From positions 806,001 through 870,000 of the forward strand of contig NZ_AP027732.1 in assembly GCF_030296615.1 (NCBI RefSeq): DNA of 64,000 bases. The letters run 5' to 3'. This DNA comes from Frondihabitans sucicola (lineage in GTDB: Bacteria; Actinomycetota; Actinomycetes; Actinomycetales; Microbacteriaceae). The number at the start of each line of letters is the position of its first letter. Position 1 is the stretch's first letter. A program made the position numbers and the translations under genes. Below the pieces are notes generated by a model. The model did not search any database. It was not told where the DNA came from and saw only the letters and a list, made by a program, of their open reading frames with translations. Positions 54,787-62,121 of the stretch are shown piece by piece.

Positions 54787-55190
54787 CAAGCGTCGCCGAA
54801 AAGCTGCAGAGCAAGGCCAAGAAACCGGTCGGCACCAAGCAGGTCCGACTGAAGCTGGTCTACATCGACTTCTGGTCGACCGTGAAGCTGTCGTTCCTCA
54901 TCGCCGTCGCGATCGGGATCATCACGGTCGTCGCGACGTTCCTGGTCTACGTCATCCTGGCCCGCCTGGGCATCTTCACCACCCTCGACACCCTCCTGCA
55001 GGAGGTGCTCGGCGACTCCAGCTTCACGCTCCAAGACACCCTCTCGATCGGGCAGGTGATGCTGTTCGCCATCGTTGTGGCGATCCTGAACGTCGTCATC
55101 GGAACCGTGCTGGGCGCCATCGCGGCACTGCTCTACAACCTCAGTGTCCGCATCACCGGCGGCCTGCTCGTCGGCTTCACCAACAACTGA
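54783..55190 (+). CDS. DUF3566 membrane protein
   Basis: 135 residues from ATG 54783, coupled to gyrA by ATGA. The cytoplasmic start ([20 protein letters not shown]) and two membrane helices (about 36-60 and 90-118) are the DUF3566 pattern. In Mycobacterium the gene at this place is Rv0007. Function unknown. Confidence 0.88.
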   Translation: MTSVAEKLQSKAKKPVGTKQVRLKLVYIDFWSTVKLSFLIAVAIGIITVVATFLVYVILARLGIFTTLDTLLQEVLGDSSFTLQDTLSIGQVMLFAIVVAILNVVIGTVLGAIAALLYNLSVRITGGLLVGFTNN

Positions 55191-55222
55191 CTCGCGAGCC
55201 GCTCTCGATTTAGTAGAAACCG

Positions 55223-55247
55223 CCGAATAAGGTACTGTCTTATTCGG
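55223..55247. promoter_or_regulatory. Perfect 9-bp hairpin just before tRNA-Ile
   Basis: ccgaataag / cttattcgg around a 7-base loop, ending four bases before the tRNA. No T run. It may be a weak terminator for the gyrA-DUF3566 transcript or a site in the tRNA promoter. Confidence 0.4.
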
Positions 55248-55251
55248 CCCA

Positions 55252-55325
55252 GGGGCTATAGCTCAGGCGGTTAGAGCGCTTCGCTGATAACGAAGAGGTC
55301 ACAGGTTCAAGTCCTGTTAGCCCCA
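55252..55325 (+). tRNA. ileT: tRNA-Ile (GAT)
   Basis: 74 bases with a 7-bp acceptor stem (ggggcta / tagcccc), a D-loop with tagctcaggcggttaga, an anticodon loop ctgataa (GAT) and a T loop ggttcaagtcc. The CCA end is not encoded. Standard position after gyrA. Confidence 0.97.
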
Positions 55326-55413
55326 CTGTGCGATCGCATGGCGGTGTTCATCACACGCCGTGCCGGTCACACGCCACGAAGGATATTCCCCCGCGTCCTG
55401 GCGCGAGGGGCCC

Positions 55414-55486
55414 GGGGCCTTAGCTCAGTTGGTAGAGCGCCTGCTTTGCAAGCAGGATGTCAGGAGTTCGATTCTCCTAGGCTCCA
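55414..55486 (+). tRNA. alaT: tRNA-Ala (TGC)
   Basis: 73 bases: acceptor ggggcct / aggctcc with one G-T pair, D arm tagctcagttggtaga, anticodon loop tttgcaa (TGC), T arm with gttcgattctc. 88 bases after tRNA-Ile and probably co-transcribed. Confidence 0.97.
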
Positions 55487-55605
55487 CGGTCTGGCCTGTT
55501 CGTCGCCTTCGGTGACTTCCCGGGGGTGCAGTGCTTGTCTGGCCGCCTCCGGCGGCGTGCCGCCCCTGGTCGGGCGGCTTTTGTCGTTGTGCGGCCAGGT
55601 TGGGG

Positions 55606-55840
55606 GTGCTCGGGGGCCGGCTTCGCCGGGCTGGTGGGCGGCAGTGGTTTTGCGGGCGGCTGCGGGGTCTTCGGGGGCCGGCTTTGCCGGGCTGGTGGGG
55701 TGGGGTGGTTGTGCGGGCGGGTGGGGGTGTTCGGGGGCCGGCTTTGCCGGGCTGGTGGGGTGGGGTGGTTGTGGGGGTGTTCGGGGGCCGGCTTTGCCGG
55801 GCTGGTGGGTGCGGTGGTTGTGCGGGTGGGTGGGGGTGTT
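55606..55840. repeat. GC-rich tandem repeat (about 60-bp unit, four copies)
   Basis: Units beginning near 55606, 55669, 55729 and 55779 share cgggggccggctttgccggg, then ctggtggg and a G/T-rich tail. Copy three is about 10 bases shorter. Each unit contains a small ccggc...gccgg hairpin. The frames across it encode only a Gly/Arg/Val repeat and are not credible genes. No gene in 55487-55901. Confidence 0.8.
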
Positions 55841-55852
55841 CGGGGAAGCGAG

Positions 55853-55884
55853 AAACCCCCGCTTCCGGACGGAAGCGGGGGTTT
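55853..55884 (-). terminator. Hairpin terminator for the 55902 gene
   Basis: Perfect 14-bp stem (55853-55866 with 55871-55884, aaacccccgcttcc) and a four-base loop, placed just after the stop of the minus-strand gene. It also blocks read-through from the tRNA side. Confidence 0.8.
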
Positions 55885-55901
55885 GTCGACGGAGCGGATC
55901 T

Positions 55902-56575
55902 CTAGGAGGTCGCCTTGTCGTCGTCGTCGGCGACCCAGAGCTCGTCGTCGGCCCGAAGGGTCTGGACGGCCGCGTAGATCACAGCGCCGAGACCGATCAC
56001 GCCGAGGATGATCAGGAAGACCTTGCCGGCGCCGATGCCCGACTTGCCGGACTTCTTCTGCAGTTGCTTCTGAGTCTTGCGGGCGTTGACGGCCACCTTG
56101 GCGACCTTCACGGCCGCCTTCGGGTGCTTGCGCGCCTGCTTCGCGGCAGCCTTGAGAGCCTTTCGCTTCGCCTTACGGCTGAGCTTCTTGCCCTTCTTCT
56201 TGCCGCCCGACACCAGGTCTTGACCGTTCTTGACGAGGTTCGAGACCGTCGGGTCGTTCGCCAGATCGCTGAGGGGCTCGACGCGACCGCGGCGGAGACG
56301 GCCGGAGCCACGTCGTTGACCAGCCGGTCCTTCGCCGTGGAAGCGGCGGCCGACGCCTGCGTGACCCCGCTGTTCACAGCCGGCTTGACCTGATTGTCGA
56401 TCGCTGCGCGAACGCGCGGAGCAAGGTCCTCCTTGGCGACCTGAGCGGCCTCGGAACCGGCCTCTTTCCAGAACTGAGCGGAGTGACCAAGCATCTCGCG
56501 CGTCTCACCCCAGATCTCGGCGGCGTCGCCCCGAAGCTTCTTCATTTCTCGTGTGCGCTTACGTGACGTGCCCAT
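55902..56575 (-). CDS. Lys-rich membrane protein of unknown function, frameshifted in this sequence
   Basis: About 225 residues from ATG 56575 (MGTSRKRTREMKKLRGDAAE). The N-terminal half is amphipathic helical repeats (WKEAGSEAAQVAKEDLAPRV, then AASTAKDRLVNDVAPAVSAAVA). One extra base in the run at 56273-56276 joins it to PLSDLANDPTVSNLVKNGQD. A very Lys-rich stretch follows, then one membrane helix (VFLIILGVIGLGAVIYAAV) and an acidic end. Looks like a membrane-anchored apolipoprotein-type or DNA-binding protein; family unknown. Confidence 0.7.
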
Positions 56576-56696
56576 GTGGTCTCCTTCGTGGATTCTGCGG
56601 CGTTCACTCCATCCTGGCACGCACCTCGCTGGCAGGTCACGGCGTGGTCTCTGAGTGATGCCTGAATCCACAGGGCGCTGTGAAAGAATCAGACCC

Positions 56697-57236
56697 ATGT
56701 CAACGCACACCGCTGTCGCCACGATCACGACCAACCTGGGCCCGATCAAGGTCGACCTCTACGGCAACCACGCCCCCAAGACCGTCGCCAATTTCACCGG
56801 TCTCGCGACCGGCACCATCGAGTGGACGCACCCGGCCACCGGCAAGGTCTCCAAAGACAAGCTGTACGACGGCGTCGTCTTCCACCGCATCATCCCCGAC
56901 TTCATGATCCAGGGCGGCGACCCGCTCGGTCAGGGCATCGGTGGCCCCGGTTACAACTTCGACGACGAGATCCACCCCGAGCTCACCTTCCAGGAGCCCT
57001 ACATCCTCGCGATGGCCAACGCCGGAACACGCGGCGGCAAGGGCACCAACGGCTCGCAGTTCTTCATCACGACGGTGCCGACCCCGTGGCTGCAGGGCAA
57101 GCACACCATCTTCGGCGTCGTCTCCGACCCCGAGTCCAAGAAGGTCGTCGACGCCATCCAGGCCGTCGACACCGACGCTCGCGACAAGCCTCTGAAAGAC
57201 GTCGTGATCGAGAGCATCACCATCGACGAGGTCTAA
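56697..57236 (+). CDS. ppiA: Peptidyl-prolyl cis-trans isomerase, cyclophilin type
   Basis: 179 residues from ATG 56697. Cyclophilin core: FHRIIPDFMIQGGDPLGQG, LAMANAGTRGGKGTNGSQFF and HTIFGVVSDPESKKVVDAI. No signal peptide, so cytoplasmic. Same position as Mycobacterium Rv0009. Confidence 0.96.
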   Translation: MSTHTAVATITTNLGPIKVDLYGNHAPKTVANFTGLATGTIEWTHPATGKVSKDKLYDGVVFHRIIPDFMIQGGDPLGQGIGGPGYNFDDEIHPELTFQEPYILAMANAGTRGGKGTNGSQFFITTVPTPWLQGKHTIFGVVSDPESKKVVDAIQAVDTDARDKPLKDVVIESITIDEV

Positions 57237-57242
57237 TCCTCC

Positions 57243-58079
57243 TTGACCTACGCACCGAGCAGCACCGACAACTACTGCTATCGCCACCCCGACCGCCAGA
57301 GCTTCGTGCTCTGCCAGCGGTGCGGACGGACGATCTGTGCCCAGTGCCAGACGCAGGCGGCCGTCGGTGTGCACTGCCCGGAATGCGTGCGCGAGGCCCG
57401 GGGCAGCATGCCCCGGGTCAAGCCGCAGTCGGTGACCCGCGTGCGCACGATGGTCTCGTCCGGTGCGCCCGTGGCCACCTACGCGATCATTGCCGTCTCG
57501 GTCCTGCTCTGGCTGGTCGAGACGGTCTCCGGCAACACCCTGTCGAACGCGATGGCGTTCTACACACCGCTCACGGTGTCGCAGCCGTGGCGCCTGATCA
57601 CGACGCTGTTCGTCCACGGCAGCATCTTCCACGTCGGCTTCAACATGTGGTCGGTCTACGTGTTCGGCTCGATGCTCGAGCGGCAGTTGGGTCGGGGCCG
57701 CTTCCTGGCTCTCTACTTCATCAGCGGGATCGGCGGCTCCGTCGCCGTGTCGCTGATCGCACCGGGCGTCGCGGCGATCGGTGCCTCGGGAGCCATCTTC
57801 GGCCTCCTGGGCGCGTTCTTCGTGATCGAGCGCCACATGGGCGGCCGAGGCGTGCAGATCCTGGTGCTCGTCGCGCTCAACCTCGCGATCGGCTTCATCA
57901 TCCCGGGCGTCGCCTGGCAGGCTCACGTCGGCGGCGTCATCGTCGGCGCGATCATCGGCCTCATCTACATGCGCACCCGCCACCGGTCGATGCGTTTCAT
58001 CCAGATCGCAGCGATCGTCGCGCTGGGCATCCTGCTCGTCGCGGCTGCGCTGGTCCGCTCGGCGGCCCTGATCGGCTGA
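57243..58079 (+). CDS. Rhomboid family intramembrane serine protease with B-box-type zinc finger
   Basis: 278 residues from TTG 57243. An N-terminal zinc finger has Cys and His at about 12-47 (YCYRHPDRQSFVLCQRCG, CAQCQ, HCPEC). The rhomboid domain has six or more helices, FNMWSVYVFGSMLERQLG, the catalytic GASGAIFG and the late AHVGGVIVGA. It cleaves membrane proteins within the bilayer. Follows ppiA by six bases. Confidence 0.92.
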   Translation: MTYAPSSTDNYCYRHPDRQSFVLCQRCGRTICAQCQTQAAVGVHCPECVREARGSMPRVKPQSVTRVRTMVSSGAPVATYAIIAVSVLLWLVETVSGNTLSNAMAFYTPLTVSQPWRLITTLFVHGSIFHVGFNMWSVYVFGSMLERQLGRGRFLALYFISGIGGSVAVSLIAPGVAAIGASGAIFGLLGAFFVIERHMGGRGVQILVLVALNLAIGFIIPGVAWQAHVGGVIVGAIIGLIYMRTRHRSMRFIQIAAIVALGILLVAAALVRSAALIG

Positions 58080-58102
58080 GCCGTTTCTGTCCGCACCACG
58101 CG

Positions 58103-58128
58103 AAAGGCCGCCCCTCGGGGCGGCCTTT
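58103..58128. terminator. Rho-independent terminator after the rhomboid gene
   Basis: aaaggccgcccc mirrored around a two-base loop, followed by tttt. Ends the ppiA-rhomboid transcript. Confidence 0.85.
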
Positions 58129-58144
58129 TCTCGTGAGCCGAAAG

Positions 58145-58153
58145 TTATCCACA
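58145..58153. promoter_or_regulatory. DnaA-box-like site downstream of the rhomboid gene
   Basis: Exact ttatccaca, followed 8 bases later by a second partial match (atccaca) and its mirror-like tggggata. Possibly an outlying origin element or chance. Confidence 0.35.
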
Positions 58154-58234
58154 GGCCCATCCACAGTGGGGATAGTTACACCCGTGTAAGACCGCCCGTT
58201 ATGAATGACGAGAAGGCGTGAACAGCGAGCAGGA

Positions 58235-58489
58235 TCAGCGCCAGCGCGTGGTCATGAGGAAGCCGATGAACATGATGCCGAAGCCGATCAGAATGTTCCA
58301 GGAGTGGAGCGCGGGGACCGGGTAGACGCTCTGGCTGACGTAGAAGACGATGATCCAGGCGAGGCCGAGGAGCATGAAGCCGAACATCACCGGCTTGAAC
58401 CAGACCGGGTTCGGACGGTTCTCGGCGGAGCGGGTCTCGCTCTGGGAGGCACGCGACGTGCTCGCGGTGGTCTTCTTCTCTTTGGCCAT
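58235..58489 (-). CDS. crgA: Cell division protein CrgA
   Basis: 84 residues from ATG 58489 (MAKEKKTTASTS). The family pattern NPVWFKPVMFGFMLLGLAWI, then YPVPALHSWNILIGFGIMF, two helices. CrgA coordinates FtsZ and peptidoglycan synthesis at the septum in actinobacteria. Convergent with the rhomboid unit and divergent from the sortase gene. Confidence 0.93.
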   Translation of the reverse strand: MAKEKKTTASTSRASQSETRSAENRPNPVWFKPVMFGFMLLGLAWIIVFYVSQSVYPVPALHSWNILIGFGIMFIGFLMTTRWR

Positions 58490-58562
58490 GCGCAGCAGTG
58501 TACCGGTAGGGCCCCTGTGGACAGCCTTCGCGGTGCCGATCAGGCGCCCGTAGAATCGAGCC

Positions 58563-59315
58563 ATGACCGAATTGCCGAGGCGCCACACGCGCCGCCGCCG
58601 CACGTCGGTGCTGGGTGTGCTCGGCGAGATCCTCATCACGGTGGGCGTCGTGGTCCTGCTCTTCATCGTGTGGCAGCAGTGGTTCAACGACATCGTCGTC
58701 GCGGGCGACTCCCGCGGTCAGGCCGCCAAGCTCAGCCAGCAGCTCCACGACGAGGCGCCGCCGCGAGCGACGCCCGACAAGAGCGGTGACTACGGCACTC
58801 CGGCGGTCACTCCGGCTGCGTCCGACGGCAAGCGCTTCGGCGTCCTGTACGTTCCCCGCTTCGGCGCCGACTACCAGGTGCCGATCGCCGGTGGCACGAG
58901 CACCACGCAAACCCTCAACACGGGCGATGCGGGGCACTACGACTCCACACAGATGCCCGGCGCCATCGGCAACTTCGCGATCGCGGGCCACCGAACGACA
59001 CACGGTGCCCCGTTCGCCAACATCGCCACGCTCCGTGTCGGCGACCACTTCTACGTGCAGACCAAAGAGGGCTACTACACGTACACGTTCCGCAACCTCC
59101 AGTACGTCAAACCGACCCAGGTGCAGGTCCTTCAAGAGGTGCCGGACGCCCCGGTCGTGTCGACGGCGTCCAAAGATCGCCTGATCACGCTGACGAGCTG
59201 CAATCCGAAGTACAGCGCAGCCGAGCGCATCATCGCCTACGGCGTCTTCTCGTCGTGGCAGCCTCTCTCGGCGGGCCCGCCGTCCGAGATCACCTCGATC
59301 GTCGCGAAGGGCTGA
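58563..59315 (+). CDS. Class E sortase
   Basis: 250 residues. A basic N-terminus and one membrane helix (about 16-40), then the sortase barrel: VPRFGADYQVPIAG, the histidine in NFAIAGHRTTHGAPFANI and the cysteine in LITLTSCNPKYSAAERI (the TLTSC motif) with an Arg nearby. Class E enzymes attach proteins to peptidoglycan. First gene of the run ending in pabA. Confidence 0.92.
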   Translation: MTELPRRHTRRRRTSVLGVLGEILITVGVVVLLFIVWQQWFNDIVVAGDSRGQAAKLSQQLHDEAPPRATPDKSGDYGTPAVTPAASDGKRFGVLYVPRFGADYQVPIAGGTSTTQTLNTGDAGHYDSTQMPGAIGNFAIAGHRTTHGAPFANIATLRVGDHFYVQTKEGYYTYTFRNLQYVKPTQVQVLQEVPDAPVVSTASKDRLITLTSCNPKYSAAERIIAYGVFSSWQPLSAGPPSEITSIVAKG

Positions 59316-59318
59316 CCC

Positions 59319-59480
59319 GTGTATTCCGCTCTGTGGCGTGTCCTGCCCGGCCCTTGGTGGCTGCGCGTGCTGATCCTGATCATCCTCGCCGCGGCCGTTC
59401 TGTACGCCCTGGTGACCTGGGTGTTCCCCTTCGCGGACTCGTTCATCGATTCGCCCGACGTGACGGTGGGTTCCTCATGA
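59319..59480 (+). CDS. 53-residue single-pass membrane protein
   Basis: Starts GTG 59319 (MYSALWRVLPGPWWLRVLIL), one hydrophobic helix, and ends acidic (DSPDVTVGSS). It begins three bases after the sortase stop and its TGA overlaps the pabA ATG (ATGA), so the three genes are tightly coupled. Small membrane proteins sit at this place in other actinobacteria. Confidence 0.7.
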   Translation: MYSALWRVLPGPWWLRVLILIILAAAVLYALVTWVFPFADSFIDSPDVTVGSS

Positions 59481-60349
59481 CACGCATCCTTGTCATCGAC
59501 AACTACGACAGCTTCGTCTACACGCTTAACGGATACCTGCAGCAGTTGGGTGCCGAGACCGACGTCGTGCGAAACGACTCGTTCCCCGGGGCGCAGGCCG
59601 CGCGGCGCATCGACGAGTACGACGGTGTCCTGCTCTCTCCCGGGCCGGGAACACCGGCCGCTGCAGGCGTCTCGATCGACGTCGTGCACGCCGCGCTCGA
59701 CTCAGGCACACCACTGCTCGGCGTCTGCCTCGGGCACCAGGCGATCGCCGAGGCGCTCGGCGCGACCGTCACACACGCCGAAGAGCTGATGCACGGCAAG
59801 ACCTCCCGCGTCACGCACGACGGCAGCGCTTTCTATGCGAACGTGCCGCAGCCGTTCGTGGCGACCCGGTACCACTCCCTCGCTGTCGTGACCGACACCG
59901 TCCCCGACGACCTCCTCGTCACCTCGCAGACGTCCGGCGGGGTCATCATGGGGCTGCGGCATCGCGAGGCGCCCGTGTACGGCGTCCAGTTCCATCCCGA
60001 GTCGGTGCTCACCGAGGGCGGCTACAGCATGATCGGCAACTGGCTCGGGGTCGCAGGCCTGCCCGGCGCGGCCGAGACGGCCAAGGGCCTGAGCCCCTCG
60101 TCAACCTCGGCTGAGGCCGTTCGTCGGCGTCGCGACACGGGCATGCTCGGTGCGTCGGCAGCGCTGAGCCCTCGTCGACCTCGGCGGAGCCGACCGCCCA
60201 GCCGTGCCCGGGGCGGTACTGCCTGGGGCGGTACTGCCCGCAGGTCCACTGCCTGGAGCGGTCCTGCCTGCAGCGGTATTGCCCGCGGCGCTACTACCCG
60301 GTGCGCTACTGCCCGCAGCGCTACTGCCCGGTGCAGACGGTCAGCGTGA
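59477..60349 (+). CDS. pabA: Glutamine amidotransferase, anthranilate/aminodeoxychorismate synthase component II, with repeat-derived tail
   Basis: 290 residues. The first 200 are a complete type-1 amidotransferase: MTRILVIDNYDSFVYTLNGY, LLSPGPGTPAAAG, the nucleophile in GVCLGHQAIAE, and GVQFHPESVLTEGG. A tail of about 90 residues is low-complexity Arg/Ala/Ser/Thr and comes from the 60205-60340 repeats; the usual length is about 200-220. It supplies ammonia for folate or tryptophan synthesis. The 3' end overlaps pknB's end. Confidence 0.92.
   Translation: MTRILVIDNYDSFVYTLNGYLQQLGAETDVVRNDSFPGAQAARRIDEYDGVLLSPGPGTPAAAGVSIDVVHAALDSGTPLLGVCLGHQAIAEALGATVTHAEELMHGKTSRVTHDGSAFYANVPQPFVATRYHSLAVVTDTVPDDLLVTSQTSGGVIMGLRHREAPVYGVQFHPESVLTEGGYSMIGNWLGVAGLPGAAETAKGLSPSSTSAEAVRRRRDTGMLGASAALSPRRPRRSRPPSRARGGTAWGGTARRSTAWSGPACSGIARGATTRCATARSATARCRRSA
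60205..60340. repeat. Tandem repeat of ggcggtactgcc-type units
   Basis: About nine degenerate 12-15-base units (gcggtactgcctg, gcggtattgcccg, gcgctactgcccg and similar). It spans the end of the pabA frame and the 3' end of pknB. Confidence 0.7.
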
Positions 60350-62032
60350 TGGTGCTGCCCTGCTCCTGCTCGCCAACGGGTAGGTCTTGCGACTTGACGA
60401 TGTTGCCGGTGCAGGTGTCGTCGCCGACCGTCTGCACGGTCAAGCCGAGCGCCTGCAGCGACGTCATGGCGTCGGCGACGGGTTTGGTGGTGACGTCGGG
60501 GACGGCCACGGTGCCGCTCGACACGACGATGTTGACGGTCGAGCCCAGGGTCACGCTCTTCCCGATGGCGGGGCTCGTCGAGATGACCGTGCCCGCGGTC
60601 TTGTCGGGGCTGTCTTGCTGGGTGACGGAGCCCTTCTCGAGCCCGAGGTTGCTGAGCTGGTTCCAGGCGTCGTCGGCGGTCTGGCCCGAGACGTCGGGCA
60701 GGGTCACCGTCTCAGGGCCGGTCGAGACGTAGACGCTCACCGTCTCTTGCTCGGCGACCTTCGTGCCGGAAGGTGGACTGGTCTTGATGATCTTGCCGTC
60801 GGCGATCGAGTTGCTCGTGATGTCGACTCGCTCGGGCACCAGCTTGAGCTTGGTGAGTTTCGCTGCACCCGCCGAGTACGTCTCGGAGGTGAGGCTCGGA
60901 ACACTGACGCCGGTAGCGGACGGCAGGATCACGGGCGACAGGTGGCCGACCCAGAACACGACGGCCGCGATGACGATCGCGATCATGACGATGCCGGCCC
61001 AGATCCACGCGACGGGTGGTCTCGTCTGGGTGCGTGCTGGGCGGTTGGTGTCTGTGCTGGAGAGCTCTTTGATGGCCGCCTCGGAGCCCATGGCCGTGCG
61101 TGGGTTGACGCCGAAGAGCGTCGTCGCGACGGTCTCGGGCTGCGCCTGCTGGCGGCGGGCGGGCAGGTGGCCCGCGCCGGCGTCGACGACGTCGGCACGG
61201 AACTCGGAGGCGCTCTGGAATCGGTCGAAGCGGTTCTTGGCCAGGGCGTGCAGGGTGACGGCGTCGAGAGCCGGCGAGACGGCGGGATTCAGGACGCTCG
61301 GAGGCACGGGAGGCTCGCTGACGTGCTGGTACGCGACGGCCACGGGCGAGTCGCCGCGGAACGGCGGGCGCCCGGTGAGCAGCTCGAAGAGCACGACGCC
61401 GGTGGAGTAGAGGTCGCTGCGAGCGTCGACGGTCTCACCGCGGGCCTGCTCGGGACTGAAGTATTGCGCTGTGCCGAGGATGGCGGTCGTCTGCGCCACG
61501 GTCGCGGCGGAGTCGGAGACGGCGCGGGCGATGCCGAAGTCCATCACCTTGACCTGCCCGGCATGCGTCAGCATGACGTTGCCCGGCTTGATGTCGCGGT
61601 GGACGACGCCGGCGCGGTGGGAGTACTCGAGCGCGGTCAGGATGCCCTCGGTGACCCGGACGGCTTCTTTCGGGTCGAGGGGCCCTCGGCGACGATGTCT
61701 TTGAGGAGGCGCCCCTCGACGTACTCCATCACGATGTACGGGACGAGCACCTGGTTGCCGAGGGCGTCGCGAACGCTCTCTTCGCCGGCGTCGAACACGC
61801 GGACGATGGTGGGGTGCGCCATGCGGGCGGCCGCCTGGGCCTCCTGGCGGAAGCGGGTGCGGAAAGCGGGGTCGGAGGCGAGCTGCGACTTCATCAGCTT
61901 GATGGCCACCTGGCGGCCGAGCCGCGAGTCGGTGCCCATGTAGACATTGGCCATGCCGCCATGACCGATCAGATGACCGATCTGGTATCGGTTGGCGAGG
62001 AGGCTGATCCCCTCAGTCACGCCTTCAGCCAC
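60321..62032 (-). CDS. pknB: Serine/threonine protein kinase PknB with PASTA domains, frameshifted in this sequence
   Basis: About 570 residues from GTG 62032, after GGGAGAACATTC. Kinase domain: LIGHGGMANVYMGTDSRLGR, HRDIKPGNVMLTHAG, VMDFGIARAV, YFSPEQARGE. The break after DIVAEGP is repaired by one base in the run at 61679-61682 (plus strand), giving PLDPKEAVRVTEGILTALEY. One helix (WIWAGIVMIAIVIAAVVFWV) follows, then four PASTA-type repeats to the C-terminus that sense peptidoglycan. Coordinates wall synthesis and division. Confidence 0.92.
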
Positions 62033-62121
62033 GAATGTTCTCCCAAATGCCACGGTCCCGCCCCAGTGTACCGGGACGGGACCATCGGGGTCTCGGACCT
62101 CAGCCCGAGAACCCCTGTGAC

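Noticed and set aside
55202-55225. tRNA genes as a phage integration site
   Set aside because: Both tRNAs are complete with no integrase or duplicated tRNA end nearby.
55338-56393. 351-residue frame across tRNA-Ala and the tandem repeats
   Set aside because: It runs through a tRNA and a minisatellite and is antisense to the 55902 gene.
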